From Paracoccaceae bacterium (GTDB lineage Bacteria > Pseudomonadota > Alphaproteobacteria > Rhodobacterales > Rhodobacteraceae), in contig JACKKJ010000001.1 of NCBI GenBank assembly GCA_024236495.1, forward strand, positions 952,371-1,016,370: a stretch of DNA of 64,000 nt, in the 5' to 3' direction. Below the pieces are notes generated by a model. It was given only the letters and a program-made list of their open reading frames with translations. It did not search any database and was not told where the DNA came from. A program made the translations under genes and the position numbers. Positions 50,103 through 59,610 of the stretch are shown in pieces (within the stretch, counting starts at the first letter, position 1; every line of letters starts with the position of its first letter).

Positions 50103-50962
50103 TTCTTGGCTCCGGCGCGGTCATAGGCGATACGGGCGGCGCGCTTGGCAAGCACCCCGGCCGTCTTGGTGCGGAACTCCACGGTGCCGCGCTTGTCGTC
50201 GATGGGTTTGCAGATCGCCGCGCAGGCGGCCGCCATGCGGGCCAGCGCGTCTTCTTCAAGCCGGGTACCGGTGATGGCCTTCGCGGCCTCTTCGGCCAGA
50301 AGGACGGTCGGCGCGACCGCGCCCAGCGCCACGCGGGCGCTTTCCACCGTCCCGTCGGCGGCCAGCACCAGGCTGACCCCGGCCGAGGCGACCGCGATAT
50401 CCATCTCGGTCCGCGGGATGAAACGCAGATAGGCGTCCGACGCCCGGGCAGGCCGAGCTGGCAGGAAGATGGAGGTGATGATCTCGCCCTTGGCGAGCGT
50501 CGTACGCCCCGGCCCCGCCGGAATACCAAGGATCGCGACGTCGCGCGCGCCGTTCGGACCATGCACCCGCGCCGTGGCATCGGCGGCGACCAGCGAAGGC
50601 ACGGCATCCCCGGCAGGCGAGGCGTTGCATAGGTTGCCAGCCATCGTGGCGCGGCCCTGCACCTGGGTGGAGCCGATCAGGTTGAAGCCTTCGACCACAC
50701 CCGGCCACATCGCGCAGACCCCGGCGTGTTCGCCAAGCTCCGCACCGGACACCGCCGCGCCGATACGAAAACCGCCGGCTTCCGCCGTGATGTCCTTCAT
50801 CCCGGGAATACGCTTGATATCCACGACAAGATCGGGTTCGACCATGCCGGACTTGAGCTGCACCAGAAGGTCAGTTCCCCCGGCCAGCACACGCGCCATG
50901 CCGGATTGACCGACCAGAAGCGCCACGGCTTCGTCCGCCGTCTTCGCCGCCACATATTGCAT
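50099..50962 (-). CDS. Molybdenum hydroxylase FAD-binding subunit
   Basis: A 287-residue CoxM-like flavoprotein subunit. The FAD-binding loops are VLAGGTDLLVQLKSGM and RATMAGNLCNASPAGD, the latter characteristic of the family, with RFIPRTEMDIAVASAGV further on. It is the first gene of the operon FAD - 2Fe-2S - Moco - MoaD-like. GGAAGAG precedes the ATG, and a 148-base gap separates it from pxpA, in which I see no other gene. Confidence 0.95.
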   Translation of the reverse strand: MQYVAAKTADEAVALLVGQSGMARVLAGGTDLLVQLKSGMVEPDLVVDIKRIPGMKDITAEAGGFRIGAAVSGAELGEHAGVCAMWPGVVEGFNLIGSTQVQGRATMAGNLCNASPAGDAVPSLVAADATARVHGPNGARDVAILGIPAGPGRTTLAKGEIITSIFLPARPARASDAYLRFIPRTEMDIAVASAGVSLVLAADGTVESARVALGAVAPTVLLAEEAAKAITGTRLEEDALARMAAACAAICKPIDDKRGTVEFRTKTAGVLAKRAARIAYDRAGAKK

Positions 50963-51110
50963 AAGATCGTTCTCTTCCTGTTGACCCCCGACCTTCGTCG
51001 CGAATGAGATGCGCCAACCCGTGTTCAGGCGTCATCTCCGCAAGAGCCGGAAAGCATTGCGAAGCCACCCTAAAGCGGGCCTCAAATCGCGTCAACGCGG
51101 TTCGCTCGGG

Positions 51111-51881
51111 CTATCGCATGGCGCCGAACTGACGGACGCCCACACCTTCGGCAAGAAGGTTTTCACGCACCGACCGCGCGATCGCGACCGCTGTCGCGCC
51201 GTCGCCGTGCAGGCAGATCGTGTCGATTCGGGTGGGGATGTGCTTGCCGCTTTCGGTGATGATCGCACCCGCCTTGACCATGCGCGCGATCCGCGGACCG
51301 GCGATGTCCGGGTCATGGATGACGGCACCGGGCAGGCTCCGGTCAACCAGGGTCGCATCATCGTTATAAGCGCGGTCCGCGAAGATCTCGCCGGCCCAAT
51401 AGCAGCCAAGGGCGCGGGCGGCCTTTTCCTGCGCCGTCGCGGCCAACACCATGACGATGATGTCCGGCGCGATATCCAGGGCCGCCGAATAGCAGGCGCT
51501 TGCCATCTCCACGTCTTCGGCGGCCATGTTGGCGAGCGCGCCGTGCAGCTTCAGGTGGCGCACCTCGCCACCCGCCGCGCGCGCCATCGCCAAAGCCGCC
51601 CCCAGCTGGTAGCGGATCATGTTCTGAAGCGATGCCTTCGCCAGCGCCATGCGACGGCGCCCAAAGCCCTGCAGGTCGGCAAATCCGGGATGCGCGCCGA
51701 TCCCGACGCCCCTTTCCACCGCCAGCCGCATGGTCGCGGCCATCACGTCGGGATCGCCCGCATGAAAGCCGCAGGCGATGTTCGCCGAAGTGACGATGCC
51801 AAGAAGCGCGGCATCCTCGCCCATCTTCCAGGGGCCGAAGCTTTCTCCCATGTCGGCATTCAGGTCGACGGACGTTGTCAT
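51111..51881 (-). CDS. pxpA: 5-oxoprolinase subunit A
   Basis: A 256-residue LamB/YcsF-family protein, subunit of the three-part ATP-dependent 5-oxoprolinase that opens pyroglutamate to glutamate. The opening SVDLNADMGESFGPWKMG, the segment TSANIACGFHAGDPDVM and the terminal region with IDTICLHGDGATAVAIA are conserved. The ATG after AGGAGGAGCCCG was used, not the longer open frame that overlaps pxpC. It follows pxpC by 11 bases. Confidence 0.96.
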   Translation of the reverse strand: MTTSVDLNADMGESFGPWKMGEDAALLGIVTSANIACGFHAGDPDVMAATMRLAVERGVGIGAHPGFADLQGFGRRRMALAKASLQNMIRYQLGAALAMARAAGGEVRHLKLHGALANMAAEDVEMASACYSAALDIAPDIIVMVLAATAQEKAARALGCYWAGEIFADRAYNDDATLVDRSLPGAVIHDPDIAGPRIARMVKAGAIITESGKHIPTRIDTICLHGDGATAVAIARSVRENLLAEGVGVRQFGAMR

Positions 51882-51892
51882 CGGGCTCCTCC

Positions 51893-52900
51893 TCAGGTGT
51901 CGTAGGCCGAAATCATACCGTCGATCAGGCGATAGGACAGCAGGTCCTGAATCTCGCGCGGGTCGCGGATCGCGGGCCGGGGCCGTCGCGGAAGATCCCG
52001 CAGCATCGCCCGGTGACGCCGCTCGGCCTCTATCGCTTCGTCGTAGCCAACAAAGCGGAACCGCAGCCGGGCCCCCGGTCCGGCCTGGGCGACCATGGGC
52101 AGATCTGCCGGAATGACGGTGCCGATCCGCGGATAGCCGCCGGTGGTCTGGCATTCCGGCAGAAGGACAAAGGGCGTTCCGTCGCCGGTCACCTGGATGT
52201 CGCCGGGAACGATGACCTCGGACAGGATCGAAAGCTGGCGGTCGGCGGCGAAGCCCTTGCCCGCCAGGGTCAGCCGTACCCCCATCCGGTTCGCCCTGTC
52301 GTCGCGGGTGAATTCCGTCGCTTCGAAGCGTTCGCGTTCGGCGGCCGGGAACAGCGCGGTCTGCGCGCTGTGCACGACCCGGGCCGTGCCGCCTGAAAAC
52401 CTGTCCTCGACGTCCAGGACAAGGTTCTGGCCCTGCCCTGCGTCGGGACCGATCGGCAGATTGTCACCCGCGCGGACGGGCGCGCCGATTCCCGCGACGA
52501 GATGGGCGGACCGTGACCCGAGGACCGGATCCGTCGCAACGCCGCCGGCAAGATGAAGATAGCCATATGCCCCCGCCTCGCAGCCGCCGACGGTCAGGAT
52601 CTGACCCGGCTCGATCTGATGCGAGGCGTTCCAAGTCAGCGCCTTTCCGTCGATATCGGCACGCATGGGGGCGCCGGTCAATGCAAGGCGCGTGCTTTCG
52701 GCGAAACCGAAAACTCCTCCGAAACCGGCCAACTCGAGAGCCGCGAGATCGCGCGACTGGCCCAGAAGCGCAGCGCCTTCGGCCAGTGCGACGGGGTCGG
52801 CCGCCCCCCCACGCGAAAGCCCCTGCACCAGCATCCCGGGCCGCCCGGCATCCTGCACGGTGATCGCGGGACCGGCGCGAAGGACAGACATCTGCCTCAT
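51893..52900 (-). CDS. pxpC: 5-oxoprolinase subunit C
   Basis: A 335-residue PxpC (KipA-type, 'biotin-dependent carboxyltransferase' fold). It opens VLRAGPAITVQDAGRPGMLVQGLSRGGAADP and has LTLAGKGFAADRQLSILSEVIVPGDIQV and LPECQTTGGYPRIGTVI, the family signatures. Its start overlaps the pxpB stop by 4 bases; an internal Met 3 codons in is a possible alternative. The order pxpB-pxpC-pxpA with tight coupling is a common arrangement. Confidence 0.95.
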   Translation of the reverse strand: MRQMSVLRAGPAITVQDAGRPGMLVQGLSRGGAADPVALAEGAALLGQSRDLAALELAGFGGVFGFAESTRLALTGAPMRADIDGKALTWNASHQIEPGQILTVGGCEAGAYGYLHLAGGVATDPVLGSRSAHLVAGIGAPVRAGDNLPIGPDAGQGQNLVLDVEDRFSGGTARVVHSAQTALFPAAERERFEATEFTRDDRANRMGVRLTLAGKGFAADRQLSILSEVIVPGDIQVTGDGTPFVLLPECQTTGGYPRIGTVIPADLPMVAQAGPGARLRFRFVGYDEAIEAERRHRAMLRDLPRRPRPAIRDPREIQDLLSYRLIDGMISAYDT

Positions 52901-53643
52901 GCGATCACCTCGACCGAGGCCCCGCCGTCGCCATGGGTATCGGCGGCGCGGATCGCGGCCAGTTCCCCCGGTTCGATCGCCGGGAACAGCAGTTCGTCAC
53001 CGGGCCGCAAGGGGAAGGGATCGGCGCTTTCGGGCCGGAAGGCGCGGAAGGCGGTCTGGCCGATGTGCCGCCATCCCGTCGGTGTCGCGGCCGAAAAGAG
53101 GATCAACTGACGGATCGCAACAACCAGCGCGCCCTCGGGAACGCGCCGGGTCAACGCGACCTGGCGGGGAATGTCCCAGCGCGGGGACAGTTCGCCCAGG
53201 TAGGGCTGTCCGGGTGCGAAACCGATGGTCAGTACCCTGACCGCCGTCGTGGAAAGCTCCGACACCGCCTCGCCGATGCTGATCCCGGCGGCCTCCGCGG
53301 CCTCGCCAAGCTGGGGCGCAAGGTCGGTTCCGTAGACAGTGGGGATGCGCCAGCGGCGCCGGTTCGACGGGAGCGGCGCGGAAAACCAGTCGCGCGAAGC
53401 CAGAAGGGCGTCGAGACGGGCGCGAAGGTCGCCGGGGGCCATTGAAAGCGGATCGAACCGCAGGAAAACCGAAGCAAGGGAGGTGGAAGTTTCCTCGACC
53501 CCCGGCCAGTTTTCGCCTTCCACCGCGGCACGGTAGGCAAGCGCGGCACGGTTCGCCGGCTCGCTCAGACGGTCGGCGAAGCTGACCAGCAGGCCGGTCA
53601 GTCCCATCGACCGGATCGCCGGAAACCCGCCCTCTGCCGCCAT
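52897..53643 (-). CDS. pxpB: 5-oxoprolinase subunit B
   Basis: A 248-residue PxpB (KipI-type). The conserved regions are SMGLTGLLVSFAD near the N-terminus and TIGFAPGQPYLGELSPRWDIPR and VAIRQLILFSAATPTGWRHIGQT in the second half. With PxpA and PxpC it makes up the prokaryotic 5-oxoprolinase. GAGGGGGCGAAG lies upstream of the ATG. It diverges from motB, with a 125-base promoter region between. Confidence 0.94.
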   Translation of the reverse strand: MAAEGGFPAIRSMGLTGLLVSFADRLSEPANRAALAYRAAVEGENWPGVEETSTSLASVFLRFDPLSMAPGDLRARLDALLASRDWFSAPLPSNRRRWRIPTVYGTDLAPQLGEAAEAAGISIGEAVSELSTTAVRVLTIGFAPGQPYLGELSPRWDIPRQVALTRRVPEGALVVAIRQLILFSAATPTGWRHIGQTAFRAFRPESADPFPLRPGDELLFPAIEPGELAAIRAADTHGDGGASVEVIA

Positions 53644-53705
53644 CTTCGCCCCCTCGGTTCCCGGACAGACATAGCAGCCGGTGGCGCAGAGTAAACCCGG
53701 CGCGG

Positions 53706-53720
53706 TTAGGCCGGCGTTAG
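53706..53720 (+). promoter_or_regulatory. CtrA-box-like motif upstream of motB
   Basis: TTAG-N7-TTAG, one mismatch per half from the CtrA consensus TTAA-N7-TTAA, lies 48 bases before the motB start. CtrA activates flagellar genes in Rhodobacterales, and a similar motif precedes flgE. Confidence 0.5.
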
Positions 53721-53768
53721 GGGTTGCACGCTAGGGTCGGTACCGGGTGAAGGAAAGGAAATGGTGGG

Positions 53769-54617
53769 ATGGCAGGGCGGAACGATGCCGCGCCGGTCAT
53801 CATCAAACGCAAGAAGGTCGTCAAGGGCGATGGTCACCACGGTGGGGCGTGGAAGGTGGCCTATGCCGACTTCGTGACCGCGATGATGGCCTTCTTCATG
53901 TTGATGTGGCTTTTGAACGCGACGACGGAAAAGCAGCGCAAGGGCATAGCGGACTACTTCAGTCCGACGATCCCGCTCAGCCGGATCTCGGGCGGCGGGG
54001 ATGGATCGTTCGGGGGCGAAAGCGTGTTTTCCGAAGACCAGATCGCGCAGAACGGCACCGGTGCGTCCAGCCTCAAGCCGTCCGAGGAACGGCAGGCACT
54101 GGGCCAGACCGGCACTTCGGATGCAAAGGACGCCGAAGCCGGCAAGTTCGCCGAACGCGCGCACAGGATCGAGGAGGCCCTGATGGGCCTTGGCGGGGAA
54201 AGCGCCGCGATGGACAATCTGCTTCGCCATGTGCAGACGCGGCTGACCGACGAGGGGCTCGTGGTCGAGCTTTCGGACCTTGAGGGCGAGCCGCTTTTCA
54301 CTGGCCGGACCGACGCGCCGACCGCGCTGGCGATCGAGTTGACCGAGGTTGTCGCGAAGGTCTTCGGCCTTGTCGAGAACCCGGTCGCGATCAACGGGCA
54401 TATCGCGGCCCTTCCCGAGGTCCTGATCGAGGATCCGTCGTGGGATCTGTCCGCAAGCCGCGCGATGCGGACGCGGCAGCTTCTGGAGGATGCGGGGATG
54501 GATCCCGGCCGGACGCTGCGGGTCACCGGATACGCCGACCGAAAACTTGGCTACCGCAACCCGATGGCCGCCCGCAACAACCGGATCGAACTGATTCTCA
54601 TCCGCTCAGACCTTTGA
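53769..54617 (+). CDS. motB: Flagellar motor stator protein MotB
   Basis: A 282-residue MotB, which anchors the proton-conducting stator to peptidoglycan. The transmembrane helix (about residues 30-50) carries the proton-accepting Asp34 in AWKVAYADFVTAMMAFFMLM. An OmpA-type domain at the C-terminus has SASRAMRTRQLLEDAGMDPGRTLRVTGYADR-like sequence and ends NNRIELILIR. The partner motA is not in the window. It leads the plus-strand flagellar block; whether it shares a transcript with flgE is doubtful because flgE has its own CtrA-like box. Confidence 0.96.
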   Translation: MAGRNDAAPVIIKRKKVVKGDGHHGGAWKVAYADFVTAMMAFFMLMWLLNATTEKQRKGIADYFSPTIPLSRISGGGDGSFGGESVFSEDQIAQNGTGASSLKPSEERQALGQTGTSDAKDAEAGKFAERAHRIEEALMGLGGESAAMDNLLRHVQTRLTDEGLVVELSDLEGEPLFTGRTDAPTALAIELTEVVAKVFGLVENPVAINGHIAALPEVLIEDPSWDLSASRAMRTRQLLEDAGMDPGRTLRVTGYADRKLGYRNPMAARNNRIELILIRSDL

Positions 54618-54637
54618 AAGAAAGTGATTTTTTGGCG

Positions 54638-54652
54638 TTAGGCAGAAATTAA
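54638..54652 (+). promoter_or_regulatory. CtrA-box-like motif upstream of flgE
   Basis: TTAG-N7-TTAA, a single mismatch from the CtrA consensus TTAA-N7-TTAA, lies 54 bases before the flgE start in an AT-rich patch. It points to CtrA control of flgE and the genes behind it. Confidence 0.6.
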
Positions 54653-54706
54653 GCGCGCCTCGCCACTGTGGCTGCCATAGGGACGCAGCAGCAGAAAGGC
54701 GGCACC

Positions 54707-56014
54707 ATGTCCATTTCGTCCTCGCTCAACGCCGGGGTGGCCGGGCTTAGCGCCAACGCGACCCGGCTCGCAACGATTTCCGACAACATCGCCAATTCGG
54801 GCACCTACGGGTACAAGCGCGCCACGGCCGATTTCGAAAGCTTCGTTATCCAGAAGGCGCCGGGCGCAGGAACCTATTCGGCCGGCGGCGTCCGCGCCAC
54901 GACATCGCGGCTGGTTGAAGAACAGGGGGCACTTGTCCCCACGTCGAACGCGCTGGATCTTGCCGTTGCCGGGCGCGGGATGCTGCCGGTGACGACTTCG
55001 GTCACGCTCGGTTCGGTCATGGGCGACCAACCGATGATGATGACAACGACCGGCGCCTTTCGCGCCGATGCCGACGGCGTGCTGCGAACGGAATCGGGCC
55101 TTGTGCTGCTGGGCTGGCCCGCGAATGCCGATGGCACGATCCCGGTGCTGCCCCGCGACACGATCGCGGGTCTTCAGCCGGTCATCATCAACGCGAACCA
55201 GACGGCCGGCGACCCGACGACGCAGATGAACCTCGGGGTAAACCTGCCCGCCACGGAGACCGAGGCGGGCACATCGGGCGCGGCGCTGCCGCTGTCGGTC
55301 GAGTATTTCGGCAATCTCGGCACCTCCGAGACGCTGGATATCACCTTTACGCCGACCGTGCCGGGCACCGGCATGTCGAACACCTGGACGATGGAAATCC
55401 GGGATTCGGCGCAGAACGGCGCGGTCATCGGGGAATACACGCTGGTCTTCGACGATACGCGCGGCAACGGCGGCACGCTCGCCTCGGTGACGACCGTCTC
55501 GGGCGGCGCCTATGACGGGCTGACCGGCACGCTAGACCTGACGGTCGCCGGCGGCCCGATGACGGTGACGATCGGCAAGCTGGGCGACCCGAACGGCCTG
55601 ACCCAGCTTTCCGACAGCTTCGCGCCGACATCGATCACCAAGGATGGATCCCCGGTCGGCAACCTGACCGCGGTCGAGGTGGACGAAAACGGTTACATCA
55701 CCGCGACCTACGATACCGGCTTTACCCGCCGCATCTACCAGATCCCGGTGGTTGGCGTGCCCAATCCGAACGGGCTGATCGCGCTGAACAACCAGACCTA
55801 CCAGGTGTCTCCGAACTCCGGTTCCTTCTTCCTTTGGGATGCGGGCGACGGGCCGACCGGCGCCATCGTCGGTTATGCCCGCGAGGGATCGACCACCGAC
55901 GTGGCGGCGGAACTGACGGCGCTGATCCAGACGCAGCGGGCCTATTCCTCGAACGCCAAGGTCATCCAGACGGTCGACGACATGTTGCAGGAAACCACCA
56001 ACATCAAGCGCTGA
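54707..56014 (+). CDS. flgE: Flagellar hook protein FlgE
   Basis: A 435-residue hook protein. The N-terminal axial helix is SISSSLNAGVAGLSANATRLATISDNIANS with NSGTYGYKRATADF, and the C-terminal helix ends ELTALIQTQRAYSSNAKVIQTVDDMLQETTNIKR, the paired segments that assemble into the D0/D1 core. The central part is a Thr/Gly-rich variable domain. AAAGGCGGC precedes the ATG. FlgD, normally required for its assembly, is not in the window. Confidence 0.95.
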   Translation: MSISSSLNAGVAGLSANATRLATISDNIANSGTYGYKRATADFESFVIQKAPGAGTYSAGGVRATTSRLVEEQGALVPTSNALDLAVAGRGMLPVTTSVTLGSVMGDQPMMMTTTGAFRADADGVLRTESGLVLLGWPANADGTIPVLPRDTIAGLQPVIINANQTAGDPTTQMNLGVNLPATETEAGTSGAALPLSVEYFGNLGTSETLDITFTPTVPGTGMSNTWTMEIRDSAQNGAVIGEYTLVFDDTRGNGGTLASVTTVSGGAYDGLTGTLDLTVAGGPMTVTIGKLGDPNGLTQLSDSFAPTSITKDGSPVGNLTAVEVDENGYITATYDTGFTRRIYQIPVVGVPNPNGLIALNNQTYQVSPNSGSFFLWDAGDGPTGAIVGYAREGSTTDVAAELTALIQTQRAYSSNAKVIQTVDDMLQETTNIKR

Positions 56015-56036
56015 GGCAGGATGACCCCGTGACGCC

Positions 56037-57491
56037 ATGAGCATCTCCTCCGCCCTCACAAACGCCCTGACCGGCCTGACCGCCGCCGCGCGGCGGGCGG
56101 ACGTGGTTTCAGCGAACGTGGCGAATGCACTGACCCCGGGCTACGGGCGGCGGGAGGTGCAGATTTCGGCCATGTCGCTGGGAGGCAACGGTGCGGGCGT
56201 GCGGGTGGACGGCGTCACACGGGCAGTGAACGCAGGCGTCATCGGCGACCGGCGCCTGGCCGATGCGGAAACCGGCAACGCGGATCTTCGCGCGCAGGCC
56301 CTGGCCCGGATCGAGGGTGCGATCGGCGATCCGACATCGGACGGGTCTCTGTCCGCGAGGCTCGGCAATCTGGAAGAGGCACTGATCCTTGCCGCCGCAC
56401 GCCCCGACAGCGAGGCGCGCCTGCAATCGGTCGCGGACAGCGCCGCAATTCTTGCCGGAATGCTGGCAGATCTGACCGGGCAGGTGCAGGACATTCGGAT
56501 GGACGCGGACCAGGAAATCGCGCGCCAGGTCGGCGTCCTGAACACCAGCCTGCGTCAGATCGACGAACTGAATGCCGATATCCTCGCCCAGCGCAGCGCC
56601 GGTCGGGATGCGACCGCCCTCATGGATCAGCGGCAGGTGCTTGTCGATCAGGTCGCCCGCATCGTCCCCCTGCGCGAGGTACCCCGCGATCACGACCAGA
56701 TCGCCCTCTTCACGACAGGAGGCGCGATCCTTCTGGAGGGCAATCCGGCCGAGATCGGCTTTGCGCCCGTGGGGGTGATCACCGCGGACATGACGCTGCA
56801 ATCCGGCGCGCTGTCCGGCCTGACCGTCAACGGCATGCAGATCCCCGCGGGGGAAAGCGGCCCCCTGCGGGGCGGCAGTCTGGGTGCGCTATTCGCGATC
56901 CGGGATGAGATCGCGACCGGCGCGCAGACCCAGTTCGACGCATTTGCGCGCGACCTGATCGAACGGTTCACCGGCCCTTCGGCTGATCCGACGCTGGCCT
57001 CCGGCGTCCCCGGGCTTTTCACCGATGCCGGCGGCCCGGTCGACGTCCCGAACGAAGCCGGGCTGGCGGGCCGGATCCGGCTGAACGCGGCCGTTGACCC
57101 CGTCCAGGGCGGCGCGCTCTGGCGGCTTCGCGACGGGATCGGTGCCGTGTCTCCGGGTGCCGTCGGCGAACCGGCCCTGCTGCAATCGCTTGCCGACACC
57201 CTTGCAGCGGCCCGGGTTCCGGCATCCGGTACTTTCATAGGCGCGGCGCGGTCGGCCTCGGGGTTGGCTGCGGACATCGCGTCGCAGGTTTCCGGCAAAC
57301 GGCTTGCGGCTGAAGCGAACGGGGCGCATGCGGCGGCGCGTCAATCGGCACTCGGTGATCTGGAACTGGCCGGCGGGGTCGATACCGACGCCGAGATGCA
57401 GAACCTCCTCCTCATCGAGCAGGCCTTTTCCGCCAACGCGCGCGTCATCCAGACGCTCGACGACCTCATCCAGCAGCTTATCGGGCTTTGA
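56037..57491 (+). CDS. flgK: Flagellar hook-associated protein 1
   Basis: A 484-residue FlgK, first junction protein between hook and filament. The N-terminal ISSALTNALTGLTAAARRADVVSANVANALTPGYGRR and the C-terminal NLLLIEQAFSANARVIQTLDDLIQQLIGL form the axial helices. Total length is in the usual range. It follows flgE with a 22-base gap and ends just before flgL. Confidence 0.95.
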   Translation: MSISSALTNALTGLTAAARRADVVSANVANALTPGYGRREVQISAMSLGGNGAGVRVDGVTRAVNAGVIGDRRLADAETGNADLRAQALARIEGAIGDPTSDGSLSARLGNLEEALILAAARPDSEARLQSVADSAAILAGMLADLTGQVQDIRMDADQEIARQVGVLNTSLRQIDELNADILAQRSAGRDATALMDQRQVLVDQVARIVPLREVPRDHDQIALFTTGGAILLEGNPAEIGFAPVGVITADMTLQSGALSGLTVNGMQIPAGESGPLRGGSLGALFAIRDEIATGAQTQFDAFARDLIERFTGPSADPTLASGVPGLFTDAGGPVDVPNEAGLAGRIRLNAAVDPVQGGALWRLRDGIGAVSPGAVGEPALLQSLADTLAAARVPASGTFIGAARSASGLAADIASQVSGKRLAAEANGAHAAARQSALGDLELAGGVDTDAEMQNLLLIEQAFSANARVIQTLDDLIQQLIGL

Positions 57492-57493
57492 CC

Positions 57494-58510
57494 ATGAACA
57501 GCGTTTCCTTTGGCGATCTCGCGCAGTCGCAGATGCTGCGCCGTTCCGGTGCCGCTGCGCAGCAGCGTCTGTCCCGGCTGGCGGAGGAACTGGCAAGCGG
57601 ACAGCGTGCCGACAAGGCCGCGGCGGCGGGCGGGGATTTCAAGCTTCTGGCGGGGATAGAACGGTCCCTGGGGTTGCTTGACACTTTCCGGACCACGGCA
57701 GAGGAGGCCGCGGCGACCGGCGCTGGCATCCAGGTCGCGCTGGAAACCGTGCAGGTGCTGGCCGAGGACGCGGGCAACGCGCTGACAGGGGCGGGAACGC
57801 AGGGCACCGCCGTCGCCGTCAACAGCGCGGCTTCCGCCGCACGGCAACAGCTTGATGCCGCCGTCGCGGCGCTGAACGCCAACATCGGGGACCGCTATCT
57901 GTTTTCGGGCTCCGCGACCGACCGGAAGGCCGTTGTCGCGCCGGACGCCATCCTTGCCGCGCTCTCCGGCGCGACCGCAGGATCGACCACGGCCGGCGAC
58001 GTACAGACCGCAGTGCGCGACTGGTTCGATGCGCCCTCAGGGGGCGGCGGCTTTCTGGACCTTGCTTTCGGTGGCGCGGGCGCGGGATCCGGGCCGTTCC
58101 CGGTCGGCGAAGGCGAGGCCGTCGCAATTCCGGTAACGGCGGCAGACCCGGCGCTGCTGCGGGTGCTGGAGGGATTGGCCCTTGGCGCGATGGTCGGCAA
58201 CGGGCTTATGTCCGGGGATCCAGGCGCGCGCGCGCAAGTCCTGCGATCTGCGGGGGAAACTCTGATGTCGGCGGGCGGGCCGCTTTCGGAACTGCGCGGG
58301 GCGGTAGGCACGGCCGAGGCCGCGGTCGACTCCGCCGCCACGCGCAACCGGGCCGAAGCCGCCGCGCTTGGGATTGCGCGCGGCGGACTTGTCGCGGCCG
58401 ATCCTTATGAAACCGCCACCGCGCTGGAGGAAGCACGCAGCCAGCTGGAGATGATCTATCTGATGACCGCCCGGCTGTCGGGCCTGTCGCTGACGGAGTA
58501 TCTGAGATGA
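57494..58510 (+). CDS. flgL: Flagellar hook-associated protein 3
   Basis: A 338-residue FlgL, second junction protein. The flagellin-like N-terminus SFGDLAQSQMLRRSGAAAQQRLSRLAEELASG and the C-terminal EEARSQLEMIYLMTARLSGLSLTEYLR assemble into the coiled core. The ATG was used rather than the TTG two codons earlier that overlaps the flgK stop. It is followed by flgI with a 4-base overlap. Confidence 0.93.
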   Translation: MNSVSFGDLAQSQMLRRSGAAAQQRLSRLAEELASGQRADKAAAAGGDFKLLAGIERSLGLLDTFRTTAEEAAATGAGIQVALETVQVLAEDAGNALTGAGTQGTAVAVNSAASAARQQLDAAVAALNANIGDRYLFSGSATDRKAVVAPDAILAALSGATAGSTTAGDVQTAVRDWFDAPSGGGGFLDLAFGGAGAGSGPFPVGEGEAVAIPVTAADPALLRVLEGLALGAMVGNGLMSGDPGARAQVLRSAGETLMSAGGPLSELRGAVGTAEAAVDSAATRNRAEAAALGIARGGLVAADPYETATALEEARSQLEMIYLMTARLSGLSLTEYLR

Positions 58511-59610
58511 GAATTCCTGCCGCGCTGGCGCTGGTGCTGCTTGTCTGGGGCCAGATCGCCGCCGCCACACCGGTGCGCATCAAGGATCTGGCCGAATTCG
58601 ATGGCGTCAGGGGCAATGACCTTGTGGGCTACGGGCTTGTTGTCGGGCTCAACGGCACCGGCGACGGGATCCGCAACGCACCCTTCACCGAGGAGATCAT
58701 GTCGAACCTTCTGGAAAGGTTGGGCGTGAACGTAACCGGCGAACAGTTCCGCCCCAAGAATGTCGCGGCGGTCTTCGTGACCGCGGCACTTCCCGCCTTC
58801 GCCCGGTCGGGAAGCCGGATCGACGTCGCGGTGTCGGCGATCGGCGACGCCAAGAGCCTGCTTGGCGGAACGCTGGTCATGACGCCACTGAACGCAGCGG
58901 ACGGGCAGATCTATGCGGTGGCGCAGGGCGCGATCGTCGCGGGCGGGGCCTCCGCCGAAGGTGCCGCGGCCAAGGTTGTACAGGGCGTACCGACCGCCGG
59001 GTTCATCCCATTGGGCGCACGCGTGGAACGTGAAGTGGAGTTCGAGCTTTCATCGCTCAGCACGGTGCGGATCGCCTTGCGATCGCCCGACTTCAGCACG
59101 GCGGAACGGATGGAAACAGCCATCAACACGGCCTTCGCGCGCCCGGTGGCCCGCATGCTCGACCCAGGGACAGTCGCTGTGGACATCGCGGCCACCGGCA
59201 TCGGTTCCACAGCCCACGCGCTTGGCCGGATCGAGAACCTTGAGGTCGAACCCGAACAGCGCGCCCGTGTCGTTGTGGATCAGCGTTCCGGCACGATCGT
59301 CATGGGCGAGGATGTGCGGATAAGCCGGGTCGCGGTCAGCCAGGGCGGGCTCACCTTGCGGATCGAGGAGGCCCCGCTGGCGGTTCAGCCCAACCCATTC
59401 TCCGAAGGGCAGTCCATCGTGGTGCCGCGCAGCCGCGCGTCCATCGAGGAAGAGCCGGGAACCGGACTGGCCGAGGTTGGGTCGGGGTCATCGCTGTCGG
59501 AGGTCGTCGCCGGGCTGAATGCGCTGGGCGTATCGACACGCGACATGATAGACATCCTGAAAAGCATACATGCGGCAGGTGCGCTGCACGCGGATTTCAT
59601 CGTCCAGTAG
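58507..59610 (+). CDS. flgI: Flagellar P-ring protein FlgI
   Basis: A 367-residue periplasmic P-ring protein. A signal peptide (about residues 1-20, LALVLLVWGQIAAATP) precedes RIKDLAEFDGVRGNDLVGYGLVVGLNGTGDG, the family signature, and the C-terminus has LNALGVSTRDMIDILKSIHAAGALHADFIV. The start overlaps the flgL stop (ATGA). It forms the bushing around the rod in the peptidoglycan layer; flgH (L-ring) is not here. Confidence 0.97.
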   Translation: MRIPAALALVLLVWGQIAAATPVRIKDLAEFDGVRGNDLVGYGLVVGLNGTGDGIRNAPFTEEIMSNLLERLGVNVTGEQFRPKNVAAVFVTAALPAFARSGSRIDVAVSAIGDAKSLLGGTLVMTPLNAADGQIYAVAQGAIVAGGASAEGAAAKVVQGVPTAGFIPLGARVEREVEFELSSLSTVRIALRSPDFSTAERMETAINTAFARPVARMLDPGTVAVDIAATGIGSTAHALGRIENLEVEPEQRARVVVDQRSGTIVMGEDVRISRVAVSQGGLTLRIEEAPLAVQPNPFSEGQSIVVPRSRASIEEEPGTGLAEVGSGSSLSEVVAGLNALGVSTRDMIDILKSIHAAGALHADFIVQ

